This document shows, piece by piece, positions 7,703 to 16,266 of a DNA stretch of 30,109 nucleotides. The notes under the pieces are model-generated. The model saw only the letters and a program-made list of their open reading frames with translations, was not told the origin of the DNA and did not search any database. Both the position numbers and the translations under genes were made by a program. Position 1 is the first letter of the stretch. Each line of letters opens with the position of its first letter. The stretch covers positions 1 to 30,109 of the forward strand of contig JBKPDY010000104.1 of assembly GCA_046728155.1 (NCBI GenBank), read 5' to 3'. Origin of the DNA: CAWDLX01 sp046728155 (GTDB lineage: Bacteria; Actinomycetota; Actinomycetes; Mycobacteriales; Micromonosporaceae).

Positions 7703-8866
7703 TCAGGTGGCCGGGTACTGGGGGTGGTGTCTGCGGCCTGGTTCGAGGGTGAGGATCCGCACGGGCGTGGTGCCGTTGAGGATGACGACGCGGTTGCCGT
7801 AGCTGACGACGGTGAGGTCACGGCCGGCCCATGCCACGCCGAGTCCGATGCTGATACGGCGCACGTGCAGGCTCCCGGTGGGTGTGACGCGGCGGGTGGC
7901 GATGCTCAGTGTGGGTGGGTGGGGCAGGTCGATGGGGGTGTCGGCCGGCCGGGCGGCGGGGGTGGCGTGGAAGCGTTCGGCGGGGGTGGCGCCGCCCAGC
8001 GCCCGATGGGGCCGGTGATGGTTGTAGTAGGTGCGGAACTCGTCGAGTTGGCGTTGCAGCTCGGGCAGGCTGCGGGCCAGAGGCTGCTTGCGGAGCCACT
8101 TCTTGAGGGTCTGATGCGCTCGCTCGAGCTTGCCGCAGGTTTGGGGGTGGTAGGGGCGGGAGTTGGCCTTGGCGATGCCCAAGGCGGCCAGATTACGGGT
8201 GAACGTGCCGCCTCCGTCGGCGTTGGACCCGCCGGAGAAGCACAATCCGTTATCGGAGAGCACCTTGGCCGGTGGGCCGATCTCCTGCGCGGCGTGACAG
8301 AACGCGTCCCACGCGGCCGTGAGCGTGTCGCCGGCGACCGCGTCCGCCGCCGGCATGTACCGGGAATGGTCATCCAGCAAATCCATGATCCACGCGATGC
8401 GGCCGCCGCGTAATTCCCACTGAGTCGCGTCGATCTGCCAACACGCGTTGGGCGCGTCGTACTCGAAGCGTAGCCACGAGCTGCGCGGACGTTTCTTCGG
8501 CTGCGGCTCGACCAGGCCGGCGCGGACGAGGACCCGGTGGATGGTCCGCACGCTGGGCAAAGGGGTGAACCCGGCCCGGCGCATGTGGTAGAAGATCGCC
8601 AACGCCCCGTTGTCGAGCGGCAGTTGCTCGCGTAACCGCACGATGTGCTGCTCGACCTCCGTCGGGGTCTGATGCGGCGAGGCCAGCGGCCGCCGCGAGC
8701 GCGGCTCCAGCCCGACCTGGCCCTCCTTGTCGTACCGCTTGCGCCATTCGTAGAACGTCTTGCGGGAGATACCCAGCTCGGCGCATAACCCCGAGACCGT
8801 CACACCGGCGAGCTGCGAAGCTGTGATCGCCAACAGGCGCTTGTCCATCGGAACCGTCTTCCCCAT
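7703..8866 (-). CDS. IS481-family DDE transposase
   Basis: 387 residues. An N-terminal helix-turn-helix (GVTVSGLCAELGISRKTFYE, residues 21-40) is followed by a basic linker and a second HTH-like region with RRAGF and SVRTIHRVL. The rve integrase core carries the DDE triad at D146 (WQIDATQW), D205 (VLSDNGLCF) and E248 (GKLERAHQTLKKWL). Downstream are YYNHHRPHRALGGATPAERF, typical of IS481/IS3-group enzymes, and a C-terminal beta-rich tail. A single uninterrupted ORF with a DDE core and no frameshift site favours IS481 over IS3. The gene looks intact. The ATG at 8866 has no clear ribosome site. An internal ATG seven codons in, with GGGGAAG upstream, is an alternative start. Confidence 0.9.
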   Translation of the reverse strand: MGKTVPMDKRLLAITASQLAGVTVSGLCAELGISRKTFYEWRKRYDKEGQVGLEPRSRRPLASPHQTPTEVEQHIVRLREQLPLDNGALAIFYHMRRAGFTPLPSVRTIHRVLVRAGLVEPQPKKRPRSSWLRFEYDAPNACWQIDATQWELRGGRIAWIMDLLDDHSRYMPAADAVAGDTLTAAWDAFCHAAQEIGPPAKVLSDNGLCFSGGSNADGGGTFTRNLAALGIAKANSRPYHPQTCGKLERAHQTLKKWLRKQPLARSLPELQRQLDEFRTYYNHHRPHRALGGATPAERFHATPAARPADTPIDLPHPPTLSIATRRVTPTGSLHVRRISIGLGVAWAGRDLTVVSYGNRVVILNGTTPVRILTLEPGRRHHPQYPAT

Positions 8867-8948
8867 GAGGCATCATCACCTGCCCCATGTGCCGGGGTGT
8901 TACCGATGTCCCGTCACATCCGTGTCACCGAACTACTGACACAAGAGA

Positions 8949-8963
8949 GAACGGTACGCGTCG
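8949..8963. repeat. Right copy of the 15-bp direct repeat flanking the IS
   Basis: Identical to 7404-7418. Beyond this copy, loose resemblance to the left IS end continues (GATCTTGACTTC here, GATCTGTCATGACTTC inside the left end). This leaves open that the repeat is part of a second, decayed IS end and not a target duplication. Confidence 0.55.
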
Positions 8964-9045
8964 TGTTGTGTACTGCGACAGTGATCTTGACTTCAAGGGC
9001 CACGATAGATCCGATATATCCGCCCCCAAACCCCGGCGCCCGAGG

Positions 9046-10572
9046 CTACCTCGGAGGGCAGGTGAAGCCGGCCGGCGGAACGGCGAGGTTGACGAAGTAG
9101 TTGTCGACGGCGTCACGGACGCAGTTCGTCGACAGGTATGCCGTGTGGCCCTCGCCCTGCCACGTGACGACGGTTCCGACGCCGAGCATGTTCGCGAGCT
9201 TGGCGGTCGACTCGTACGGGGTCGCCGGATCTCCTGTTGTCCCGACCACTACGATCGGCGGAGCGCCGACCGCCTTACCGACCGGGTACGGGTCCTTCGG
9301 CGTGGGCCATTCGGCGCAGTTGAGCAGTCCGGTCGCCAGCGACGCACCGAAGAGCGGGTACTTCACCCGCCACTGCGACTGTAGGGTGCGGATCTGGTCG
9401 ACACCCGGGTACGTCCCATCGGTGCACTCGACCGCGTTGAAGGCGTCGGTCGTGTTGCTGTAGTGCCCGTTGTCGTCGCGGTCGGCGTAGGAGTCGGCCA
9501 GGAGGAAGAGGATCCGGGTGTCACCGGTCTTCAGGTTGTCGATCGACTGCGCCAGGTAGGGCCAGGCCTGCTCGTCATAGAGGGACGACACCAAGGCGAG
9601 GAAGACCCATCCGGAAGTGGCTTTGCGGCCGTCGGGACCGGCCACCGGGTTCGCCTGGGCTGAGTTGACGGCCCGGACCACCTCACCGCGGGGGTCATCG
9701 GCGATCGGACAGTTGGTCGCGTGGGCCTTGCACCAGGTGGTGAAGTCGGCGAACGCCCGCTCGAAGCCCATCGCCTGGCCCTCTGACGCCGACGTCGGAC
9801 TCTGGGTGGGGTCGACTGCACCGTCGAGGACCATCGCCCGGATCTTCTTCGGGAAGAGCTGGGCGTAGGTCGCGCCGAGCAGGGTCCCGTACGAAAAGCC
9901 GAGGTAGTCGAGCTTGTCCGCACCCAGCGCGACCCGGATGGCGTCGATATCGTGAGCCGCCTGCTCGGTCGAGAAGAGGGGGAGGTCCGGGCCCAGCGCG
10001 CTGGCGCAACCGTCGCCCATGTGCTTGTCCAGCGCGACGAGCGCTTGGTACGACGAGTCGCTGACCGGATCCGGGTCGAAGCCGAAGTACGCGTCGAGGT
10101 CGGCGTCGGAGATGCACTTGACCGGATGCGAGCGGCTGACGCCGCGTGGGTCGAAGCCGATCACGTCGAAGTGGCCGAGGAGGTTGGTCATCTGCGATGC
10201 GATCCTGATCGCGAAGTCGAAGCCGGAGCCACCGGGACCACCCGGGTTGATCAGGACCCCGCCCTGCGGGTGGGCATTGCTGTTGAGGTGGACCCGGACC
10301 AGCGCGATATCGAAGGTGCGACCGTTGCGGGGCGACTTCCAGTTGGCGGGAACCGCGAGTGTCGCGCAGGACGCGGTCATCGACCGGGGGAAGCCGGCTG
10401 AGACCTTCAGCGCCTCAGCCTGACAGGACTTCCACTCGAGTGTTCCACTGGCGACCGCCGGACCCGTACCGGTCGACGGTGGGCTCCAGGTCGGGCCGGG
10501 CAACGCATCGGTCGTGCATGCGGCGACGAGGAGCGTGGCCACGAGGATCACGGACAAGGCGACTCGGCGCAC
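9046..10572 (-). CDS. Secreted lipoprotein alpha/beta hydrolase, tripeptidyl-aminopeptidase (TAP) type
   Basis: 508 residues from a GTG with GGGAG upstream. The signal peptide ends in the lipobox LVAAC, so Cys19 is the predicted lipidation site and the enzyme is anchored outside the cell. The alpha/beta hydrolase fold shows the oxyanion-type segment NPGGPGGSG, FDVIGFDPRGVSRS and the nucleophile elbow GFSYGT (Ser227). The C-terminal TAP-like domain holds the acid Asp448 (TTGDPATP) and His476 (GEGHTAY). Paired Cys residues near the termini may form disulfides. Relatives are Streptomyces SlpD/SlpE/Tap enzymes, which remove N-terminal tripeptides from extracellular proteins. Substrate here is inferred from the family. 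The gene stands alone, with the IS behind it and a divergent ligase gene in front. Confidence 0.88.
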   Translation of the reverse strand: MRRVALSVILVATLLVAACTTDALPGPTWSPPSTGTGPAVASGTLEWKSCQAEALKVSAGFPRSMTASCATLAVPANWKSPRNGRTFDIALVRVHLNSNAHPQGGVLINPGGPGGSGFDFAIRIASQMTNLLGHFDVIGFDPRGVSRSHPVKCISDADLDAYFGFDPDPVSDSSYQALVALDKHMGDGCASALGPDLPLFSTEQAAHDIDAIRVALGADKLDYLGFSYGTLLGATYAQLFPKKIRAMVLDGAVDPTQSPTSASEGQAMGFERAFADFTTWCKAHATNCPIADDPRGEVVRAVNSAQANPVAGPDGRKATSGWVFLALVSSLYDEQAWPYLAQSIDNLKTGDTRILFLLADSYADRDDNGHYSNTTDAFNAVECTDGTYPGVDQIRTLQSQWRVKYPLFGASLATGLLNCAEWPTPKDPYPVGKAVGAPPIVVVGTTGDPATPYESTAKLANMLGVGTVVTWQGEGHTAYLSTNCVRDAVDNYFVNLAVPPAGFTCPPR

Positions 10573-10706
10573 GGCGCACTCCCTACCGACGGGGACGGGT
10601 CGACCCTACGGGCCGAATGCCAGCACCTCGTCCAGCACAAACGGTATCCGAGCGTTCCGGCGTAGCCCCGTGGGCGTGGTCGCCGGCGGTCGGTGACACT
10701 GGAACG

Positions 10707-11774
10707 ATGGACCTGCCGATCAACCCACCCGTCTCGCCGATGCTGGCCAAGCCGGTCACCGGGATTCCGCCTGGCCAGATATACGAGCCGAAGTGGGACG
10801 GCTTCCGGTCGATCATCTTCCGCGATGGCGCCGAAGTTGAGATCGGGAGCCGCAACGAGCGCCCGATGACCCGCTACTTCCCCGAGGTCGTGGCCGCGGT
10901 GCTCGCGAACTTCCCTGAGCGGGCGGTGATCGACGGCGAGATCATCGTCGCCGACACCGACCGGAACACGCTCGACTTCGAAGCCCTGCAGCAACGGATC
11001 CATCCGGCCGCCAGCCGGGTCAAGCTGCTCGCCCAGCAGACACCGGCGAGCTTCGTGGCCTTCGACCTGCTGGCGCTCGGGGACGAGAACCTGACTCAGC
11101 GTCCCTTCGCCGAGCGGCGCGAGTTGCTCGAACGGACCCTGGCGCCGGCGAGCCCGCCCATCCACATCACGCCGGCGACGCGTGACTTCGACACCGCCAA
11201 ACGGTGGTTCGACGAGTTCGAGGGCGCGGGGCTCGACGGGTTGATCGCCAAGTCGCTGACCCTCACGTACCAGCCGGACAAGCGGGTCATGACGAAGATC
11301 AAGCACAAGCGCACCGCCGACTGTGTCGTCGCGGGTTACCGGGTACACAAGTCGGGTGAGGACTCGATCGGATCCCTGCTTCTCGGACTGTACGACGAGC
11401 GGGGCGTACTGGTCTCGGTCGGGGTGATCGGCGCCTTCCCGGCCGCCATGCGCCGGAAACTCTTCACCGAGATGCAGCCGCTGGTCACCTCGTTCGATGG
11501 TCATCCATGGGACTGGGCCAAGCAGATGGAGGGCGAGCGCACCCCGCGCAAAGGGGAAGGGAGCCGGTGGAACGCGCAGAAGGATCTCAGCTTCATACCC
11601 CTACGTCCCGAGCGAGTCGTCGAGGTCCGCTACGACTACATGGAGGGCGAGCGGTTCCGGCACACGGCCCAGTTCGAGCGCTGGCGCCCCGACCGCGATC
11701 CGCGCAGCTGTACCTACGAGCAGCTCGAGCGGCCGGTGCGGTTCAACCTCGCCGACGTTCTCAGCACCCGTTAG
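10707..11774 (+). CDS. ligC: ATP-dependent DNA ligase, LigC type
   Basis: 355 residues from the ATG at 10707. The longer open frame upstream overlaps the divergent hydrolase gene and has no ligase motifs. The adenylation domain begins with PMLAKPV and has motif I EPKWDGFR (Lys29, the AMP-accepting residue). Then come RYFPEV, VIDGEIIV (motif III region), FVAFDLLAL, GLDGLIAKSL (motif IV) and MTKIKHKRTADCVVAGY (motif V). A C-terminal OB-fold segment with LLLGLYDERG and VEVRYDYMEG follows. Length matches mycobacterial LigC (about 358 residues), and there are no LigD polymerase or phosphoesterase domains. LigC enzymes seal nicks in non-homologous end joining or base-excision repair. The stop overlaps the convergent glycosylase stop by 4 bases (TTAG). 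Confidence 0.9.
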   Translation: MDLPINPPVSPMLAKPVTGIPPGQIYEPKWDGFRSIIFRDGAEVEIGSRNERPMTRYFPEVVAAVLANFPERAVIDGEIIVADTDRNTLDFEALQQRIHPAASRVKLLAQQTPASFVAFDLLALGDENLTQRPFAERRELLERTLAPASPPIHITPATRDFDTAKRWFDEFEGAGLDGLIAKSLTLTYQPDKRVMTKIKHKRTADCVVAGYRVHKSGEDSIGSLLLGLYDERGVLVSVGVIGAFPAAMRRKLFTEMQPLVTSFDGHPWDWAKQMEGERTPRKGEGSRWNAQKDLSFIPLRPERVVEVRYDYMEGERFRHTAQFERWRPDRDPRSCTYEQLERPVRFNLADVLSTR

Positions 11775-12721
11775 ATTCGCGCGAATGATCGAACGGCCAT
11801 CCGCGGGCCGAACCGCGGTGCCGTGAGCCCGGCGAGTTCGAGCAGCACACACACCCGACCGCGGTGTCCTCGGAACGGCTCCAACAGGTCGAGCATGCGT
11901 CGGTCGGCGGGACTGAGGGCCCCCTTGCGTGCGTCCGGCCCGGCGTCGCGCGCTCCGGCGCGGACTTCGCCGGCGAGGGCCCACGAGACGATGTGGGGGA
12001 TGTGGTAGTCACCCACCGACACCGCGTCGGGGTCGCCGAACGCGATGCGGGAGACCTCGGCCGCGGTCCATGGCCCGATCCCGCGGATGGCGGTGAGCCG
12101 AGCGGTGAGTGCGGCCGCGTCGGTGCAGGCCTCCAGCTGGTCGGCGACCGCGGCCGTCCGGCAGAGAGCGTCGGCCCGCTTCTGCTCCACCCCGAACGGG
12201 TGAAAGGCCCAGTACGGCGTGGCGGCAACGGCGGCCGGGTCGGGCGGAAGGAGTAGTCCGGGGAGCGGACCGGGTACCGGCTCGCCGCCGGCGATACGGT
12301 CGAAGTACCGGACCGCTGCGGCGTAGCCCCGGTAGGCCTCCTTGCCGGAGACCTTCTGCTCCAGGACGGTCCGCACCAGGCGCTGGAAGACGCGACCGAT
12401 CGCCACCAGCCTTATTCCACTGTGGACCCTCGCCACGCGGGCGACGACGGGGTGCGCGCCAGCCAGCTCGGCAAACCCGGTCAGGTCGTCGCGCAGTCCG
12501 GCCACCGCGTCCGCCCGATCGAGCACCCAATCCTTGCCTGGGCCGTACCCGGTCGCGTCGAGCCAGAGCCCGTCGCGGCGCAAGCTCAGCGTCGCCGGTC
12601 CGGCGGGGGTACGGGTCGCCCACCAGAACGCCCCGTGGTTGATCCGGAAGCAGGGGTCGTGCCGTCCCATCGGCAATGCACCGATCGTACGAGCGAAGTC
12701 GTATCCGGCCGGGAGCGGCAT
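11771..12721 (-). CDS. AlkA-like HhH-GPD DNA glycosylase
   Basis: 316 residues from the ATG at 12721. A TTG nine codons upstream (12748) is an alternative, but it lies in repeat sequence without a ribosome site. The N-terminal about 100 residues form a beta-rich domain. The helical region with VFQRLVRTVLEQKVSGKEA matches the HhH-GPD core. The helix-hairpin-helix is IRGIGPWTAAEV, and the catalytic Asp is Asp238 in SVGDYHIPH. Enzymes of this superfamily excise alkylated purines such as 3-methyladenine. The N-terminal domain is divergent from E. coli AlkA, so the exact substrate is uncertain. The gene ends head-on against ligC and lies just downstream of the NurA gene on the same strand, inside a cluster of repair genes. 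Confidence 0.82.
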   Translation of the reverse strand: MPLPAGYDFARTIGALPMGRHDPCFRINHGAFWWATRTPAGPATLSLRRDGLWLDATGYGPGKDWVLDRADAVAGLRDDLTGFAELAGAHPVVARVARVHSGIRLVAIGRVFQRLVRTVLEQKVSGKEAYRGYAAAVRYFDRIAGGEPVPGPLPGLLLPPDPAAVAATPYWAFHPFGVEQKRADALCRTAAVADQLEACTDAAALTARLTAIRGIGPWTAAEVSRIAFGDPDAVSVGDYHIPHIVSWALAGEVRAGARDAGPDARKGALSPADRRMLDLLEPFRGHRGRVCVLLELAGLTAPRFGPRMAVRSFARI

Positions 12722-12732
12722 CCGCCTGGTCG

Positions 12733-12808
12733 TCACGCTATCCGCCAAGAACCGTTCGCAGGCTGCGGGGTTCGCTGCCGCTCACTCCTCGCGCTCACGC
12801 TATCCGCC
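12733..12808. repeat. Short dispersed repeat between nurA-like and alkA-like genes
   Basis: TCACGCTATCCGCC occurs at 12733-12746 and again at 12795-12808. The interval holds CGAACCCCGCAGCCTGCGAA in the minus-strand reading and a GAGCGCGAGGAGTGAGCG-type string. Such strings recur between genes in many actinomycete genomes, in my recollection. The copy at 12733 overlaps the alternative TTG start of the glycosylase. Confidence 0.6.
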
Positions 12809-12813
12809 CGCGC

Positions 12814-13761
12814 TCACGCCGCGGCCGCGATCAGGGTCCGGACGAGAAGTCGCGGGTCGCCGAGCATGCGGCGGAGCCTACCCTCCAATCCGGCGATGGG
12901 AATCAGGTTCTGCGGCGCCCGCGGGTCCTTGTACTGGCTGGAGGCGAGGAGCGGCAGCGTCACCGTCGACCGGTCGGCGAGGTCGACGACGGCGCGACGG
13001 GTCAGGTCAGCGCTGGCCTCGACGCGGACCACACCGGCCCATGGTGAACCCCCAGCGCCGGGGAGCTTCACGTACCAGGTGTAGTGGTTCCACGTGGTGC
13101 CGAGCAGAAATACGGGCGTGCGTTGACCCGCCGCCAACCGCCCGACAAGGGTGGCGAGCTCAGCCGGCAGGTACTGCCGATGATGGGTCTTGACGTAGCC
13201 GAGCGCCCGCGGCAGGTGATTGCGGTCGCGCAGCGGCCCGTCGATGACGAGCAGATCATCGTCCTCGCGGTCGGTCGCGGAGACCTCCGCCTCCAGCGTC
13301 TGCAGGTACGGCTGAACCGCGGCGCTGAGCTGGGCGGGATCGGTGCCGGTGGCCCGCCGCACGGCGTAGCCGGTGATCCCGCTGCCCAGATCGGTCGCGT
13401 CGGTGCTAGCGGTGAAGAGCCCTCGGCGTACCTCGGCCCGTACGACGTCGGCGGCCCCGCGCCCCAGGTCGCAGCGGACCACCCCGGCGGCGTACGACGC
13501 GGCAAGGCCGGGCAGCAACGCACCGGTCGACTCCTCCACCCAGACCCGGGTGTCGATCCGTCGCACGCCGTCCACCAGGCGGACCACGACAGGTGGACGG
13601 GTATCTCCGGGCGGGCTCAACGGGCGCCAGGAGTCCGCCGGCACCTCGACGTTGAGGTCGAGCTGTGCGGTGCTCGGCGCCGTCGGCCCAGCGTCGGCCG
13701 CATCCAGGGCCGCACCGTACGACGGATCCCAGCTGTCCACATAGAACTTGACCGCGGGCAC
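12814..13761 (-). CDS. nurA: NurA-domain 5'-3' nuclease
   Basis: 315 residues from a GTG preceded by GGGGTGA, 3 bases after the SbcC stop. The pattern follows the NurA nuclease fold. VRLVDGVRRIDTRVWVEE contains the first acidic metal site (Asp64). LLVIDGPLRDR carries a second (Asp174), followed by ALGYVKTHHRQYLP. A late WYVKLP and ASSQYKDPRAPQNLIPIAGLE follow. In archaea NurA works with the HerA translocase and the Mre11-Rad50 nuclease to resect double-strand breaks. Here it is the last gene of an operon encoding all four partners, which strongly supports the call although sequence identity to archaeal NurA is low. It has no signal peptide and should be cytosolic. Confidence 0.8.
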   Translation of the reverse strand: MPAVKFYVDSWDPSYGAALDAADAGPTAPSTAQLDLNVEVPADSWRPLSPPGDTRPPVVVRLVDGVRRIDTRVWVEESTGALLPGLAASYAAGVVRCDLGRGAADVVRAEVRRGLFTASTDATDLGSGITGYAVRRATGTDPAQLSAAVQPYLQTLEAEVSATDREDDDLLVIDGPLRDRNHLPRALGYVKTHHRQYLPAELATLVGRLAAGQRTPVFLLGTTWNHYTWYVKLPGAGGSPWAGVVRVEASADLTRRAVVDLADRSTVTLPLLASSQYKDPRAPQNLIPIAGLEGRLRRMLGDPRLLVRTLIAAAA

Positions 13762-13764
13762 AGA

Positions 13765-16266
13765 TCACCCCGCGCGTTCGATATGGGCGACGCCTCGGGC
13801 GTCCTTCGTCACCTCGTACCGAACCGGGATGCGCTCGGCCAAGGCCACGACATGGGTGACGACGCCGACCATCCGGTCCCCGCGGGCGGCGAGGTTCTCC
13901 AGCGTCGCGGCCACAGTGTCCAAAGTAGACGTGTCGAGCGTGCCGAAGCCCTCGTCCAGCAGGATGGACTCCAAGCTTGCCGCGGCGGTCGACAGACCGG
14001 CGAGCTGCTCGGAGAGGGCCAGCGCCAGGGCGAGCGAGGCCTGGAAGGTCTCCCCGCCGGAGAGAGTGCGCACACCACGGCGCAACCCGGCCTCGGCGTG
14101 GTCGATGACGAAGAACTCCCCCTTGTCGTGGTGGAGGTCGTACTGGCCGCCGGAGAGCTCGCGCAGGATCCCGGACGCTCCGCCGACGAGAGCGTCGAGC
14201 GCCTCGGCGAGCAACCATCGCTCGAACCGGTCGGAACGCAAGTGCAGCGCGAGCGCCTTGGCCACCTGTGCCTCGCGCTCTTTGCCGGCAATCTGGTCGG
14301 CGAGGCGCTCCGCTTGCTCCCGCCACTCGGCGACCCTCTCCAGGGTCGTCGTCGCCCGCTCCAACGCGCGGGCGGCCGCGTGGCGGAAGTCCGATGCATC
14401 GGCCGTGGCGGGAGCATCGGCCACGCCGGCGGCCCGGAAGAGGCTGCCCAGCCGATCGACCCGGTCGGTGAGCGCGGCGAGAGCCGCCGCGGCCACATCA
14501 AGCACCGCGTCGCGGGTGCGAGCCCGGTCGGCCCGCGCCTCGTGGGCAAAGCTGGCAAGCGCGCCCCAGGAGCCGACCAGGTCGTCCCGGTCGGGGGATG
14601 GCGGCTCGAATGCGGCCAGCCGATCCCGGGCGACGTCGTATTCCCGCCACGCTCCGCGCAAACGGTCCTGCGCCCGCCTGGCCGCGAGAGCCCGGTCCCG
14701 AGCAGCCTGGCGCGCCGCCCGGACGTCGTCTGCCCCGGCGGCGAGGGCGCGTTCGGCGGCGTCGACGGCGGTGAGCTGCGCTCGTACGGTATCGGCGGGC
14801 GGCGCCGTCGCGAGCTGATCGTCGATGGTGTTGAGGCGCCCAGCCGTCTCATCGTGCTGTGCCCTCGCCGCCGCGAGTCCGCGGTCAAGCTGGCGGAGCG
14901 TCCGGTCCGCGCGCTCCGCCGTCGTCCCCGCCGTATGAGCGGCCTTCTCCGCCGCGGCATGGCGCTTGCGGACGGCCACGAGCGCCGAAGCCCTGGGCAT
15001 CGGCGGTACTTTCGGCACAACCTGCTCGCAGACCGGGCACGCCTCGCCCTCGACCAGGTGGACCCGGAGCGTTGCTGCCCGGTCGGCGGCCTGCGCCGCG
15101 TCGATGCCGGCCTGCGCCTGGCCGACGGCCGCCCGAGCCGCTTCGGCGGTGGCCCGGGCTTTCTCATAGGCCGCCATCGCTGCGTCCTGCTCAATTACCG
15201 CGGCGGCCAGACCGGCGGCGAGCTCGTCGACCCGCGCCGCGAGTCGCCGCCGCTCGGCGTATCCGTCGAGCAGTCGCTGCAGTCCCGCCCGGTCTCCAGC
15301 CGCGGCGAGTTCAGCCCGAAGCTTCTCCTCCCGCTCTTCGGCGGCGAGCACCGCCCCGTCGGCGAGCTCGGCGGCCTCGTGTGCCGCGGCTGCATCCCGT
15401 CCCAGACGCGACAGGCTATCGGGGACCCGGACGGCTCCCAGCACTGCCAGGTCGCGTTCGACCGCCGCCAGTTCGGCGCGCGCCGCCTCACCGGCGGCTG
15501 AAGCTTCCACAAGGGTGGGCAGCTCGGCCTCAACGGCCCTCACCAGGTCCCGGCTCGTGGCGACGGCCTGCTCGGCCGCCGCGAGGGCGGCATCATCGGC
15601 GCCGGTCAGGTGGGCGAGCAGACTTCTCGCCGTCGCGGCCGCGATCTCGGCGTCGCGCTGGGCGACGCCGGCGCGTTCGGCGACCCGGCGATAGACGTTT
15701 AGCCCGAGCAGATTGACCAGTATGTCCTGGCGCTCCCTCGGTTTGGCGTGCAGGAAACGGGCGAAGTCACCCTGCGGCAAGAGGACGCTGCGGGTGAACT
15801 GCTCGTAGGGCAGGCCGACCGCGTCGAGCACCGCGGCCTCCATTTCAGCCGGGGTACCGGCGAGGACCGTCCCCAGGGCCTCGCCGCCCCGCTGGCCGGG
15901 CGACGTGTCCAATATGGACAGATCGAACCGCGCCGGCAGTTGCTCGAGGCCGGCGTGCACGGTGGAGACCTTGCCCTTGCCGTCGCGGCGCAGCACGCGG
16001 GTCGCGACGAATCGTGCGCCGCCGGCCTGGAACACCAGGCGCACCCGTGCCTCGGCGGCCGACGGCGCCAGAGCGTTCTCGATACTGCGACGATCGTCCC
16101 ACCGAGGGACGGTGCCGTACAGGGCGAAGCAGATCGCGTCGAGCACAGTGGACTTGCCGGCGCCGGTGGGACCGACGAGGGCGAAGAAGTCGGCATCGGT
16201 GAGGTCCACAGTGGTCGGTTCGCGGAAAACGGTGAAACCGTGCAGATCCACGCGCAGCGGCCTCAT
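13765..16266 (-). CDS. sbcC: SbcC/Rad50-type SMC ATPase
   Basis: 833 residues. The ATG overlaps the SbcD stop (ATGA). The ATP-binding head is split. The N-terminal lobe has Walker A GPTGAGKST (residues 32-40) and the Q-loop VLLPQGDFARFL. The C-terminal lobe has signature LSGGETFQASLALALALSEQ (from about 732), Walker B SILLDEGFGTLD and the H-loop VVTHVVALAERI. Two long Ala/Arg/Glu-rich coiled-coil arms lie between, joined at the zinc hook CPVC (Cys at about 410 and 413). The protein is shorter than E. coli SbcC (about 1048 residues), mainly in the coiled coil. With SbcD it forms a nuclease that opens hairpins and processes DNA ends. Confidence 0.93.
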   Translation of the reverse strand: MRPLRVDLHGFTVFREPTTVDLTDADFFALVGPTGAGKSTVLDAICFALYGTVPRWDDRRSIENALAPSAAEARVRLVFQAGGARFVATRVLRRDGKGKVSTVHAGLEQLPARFDLSILDTSPGQRGGEALGTVLAGTPAEMEAAVLDAVGLPYEQFTRSVLLPQGDFARFLHAKPRERQDILVNLLGLNVYRRVAERAGVAQRDAEIAAATARSLLAHLTGADDAALAAAEQAVATSRDLVRAVEAELPTLVEASAAGEAARAELAAVERDLAVLGAVRVPDSLSRLGRDAAAAHEAAELADGAVLAAEEREEKLRAELAAAGDRAGLQRLLDGYAERRRLAARVDELAAGLAAAVIEQDAAMAAYEKARATAEAARAAVGQAQAGIDAAQAADRAATLRVHLVEGEACPVCEQVVPKVPPMPRASALVAVRKRHAAAEKAAHTAGTTAERADRTLRQLDRGLAAARAQHDETAGRLNTIDDQLATAPPADTVRAQLTAVDAAERALAAGADDVRAARQAARDRALAARRAQDRLRGAWREYDVARDRLAAFEPPSPDRDDLVGSWGALASFAHEARADRARTRDAVLDVAAAALAALTDRVDRLGSLFRAAGVADAPATADASDFRHAAARALERATTTLERVAEWREQAERLADQIAGKEREAQVAKALALHLRSDRFERWLLAEALDALVGGASGILRELSGGQYDLHHDKGEFFVIDHAEAGLRRGVRTLSGGETFQASLALALALSEQLAGLSTAAASLESILLDEGFGTLDTSTLDTVAATLENLAARGDRMVGVVTHVVALAERIPVRYEVTKDARGVAHIERAG

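Larger units (their letters stand above)
7419..8948 (-). mobile_element. IS481-like insertion sequence, about 1.53 kb
   Basis: One transposase gene fills most of the element. The two ends carry imperfect inverted repeats. The left end has TTGGTGACACCGAT and TTCGGTAACA (7437-7470). The reverse complement of the right end has TTCGGTGACACGGAT and ATCGGTAACA (8898-8932). Across the 32 aligned core bases I count 26 matches. Weaker similarity continues outwards to TGTG at 7425 and its counterpart at 8943. Exact ends are uncertain by a few bases. The limits given are those that place a 15-bp direct repeat on each side. About 230 non-coding bases lie between the left repeat and the transposase stop, longer than usual. 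Confidence 0.75.

Noticed and set aside
7487..8413. 308-codon open frame on the plus strand across the IS
   Set aside because: It is antisense to a transposase with an intact DDE triad and shows a Gly/Val-rich shadow composition.
13084..15501. 805-codon open frame on the plus strand
   Set aside because: It is antisense to nurA and sbcC, has an unnatural Arg/Gly/Pro composition and no motif. It is explained by the GC bias of the true genes.
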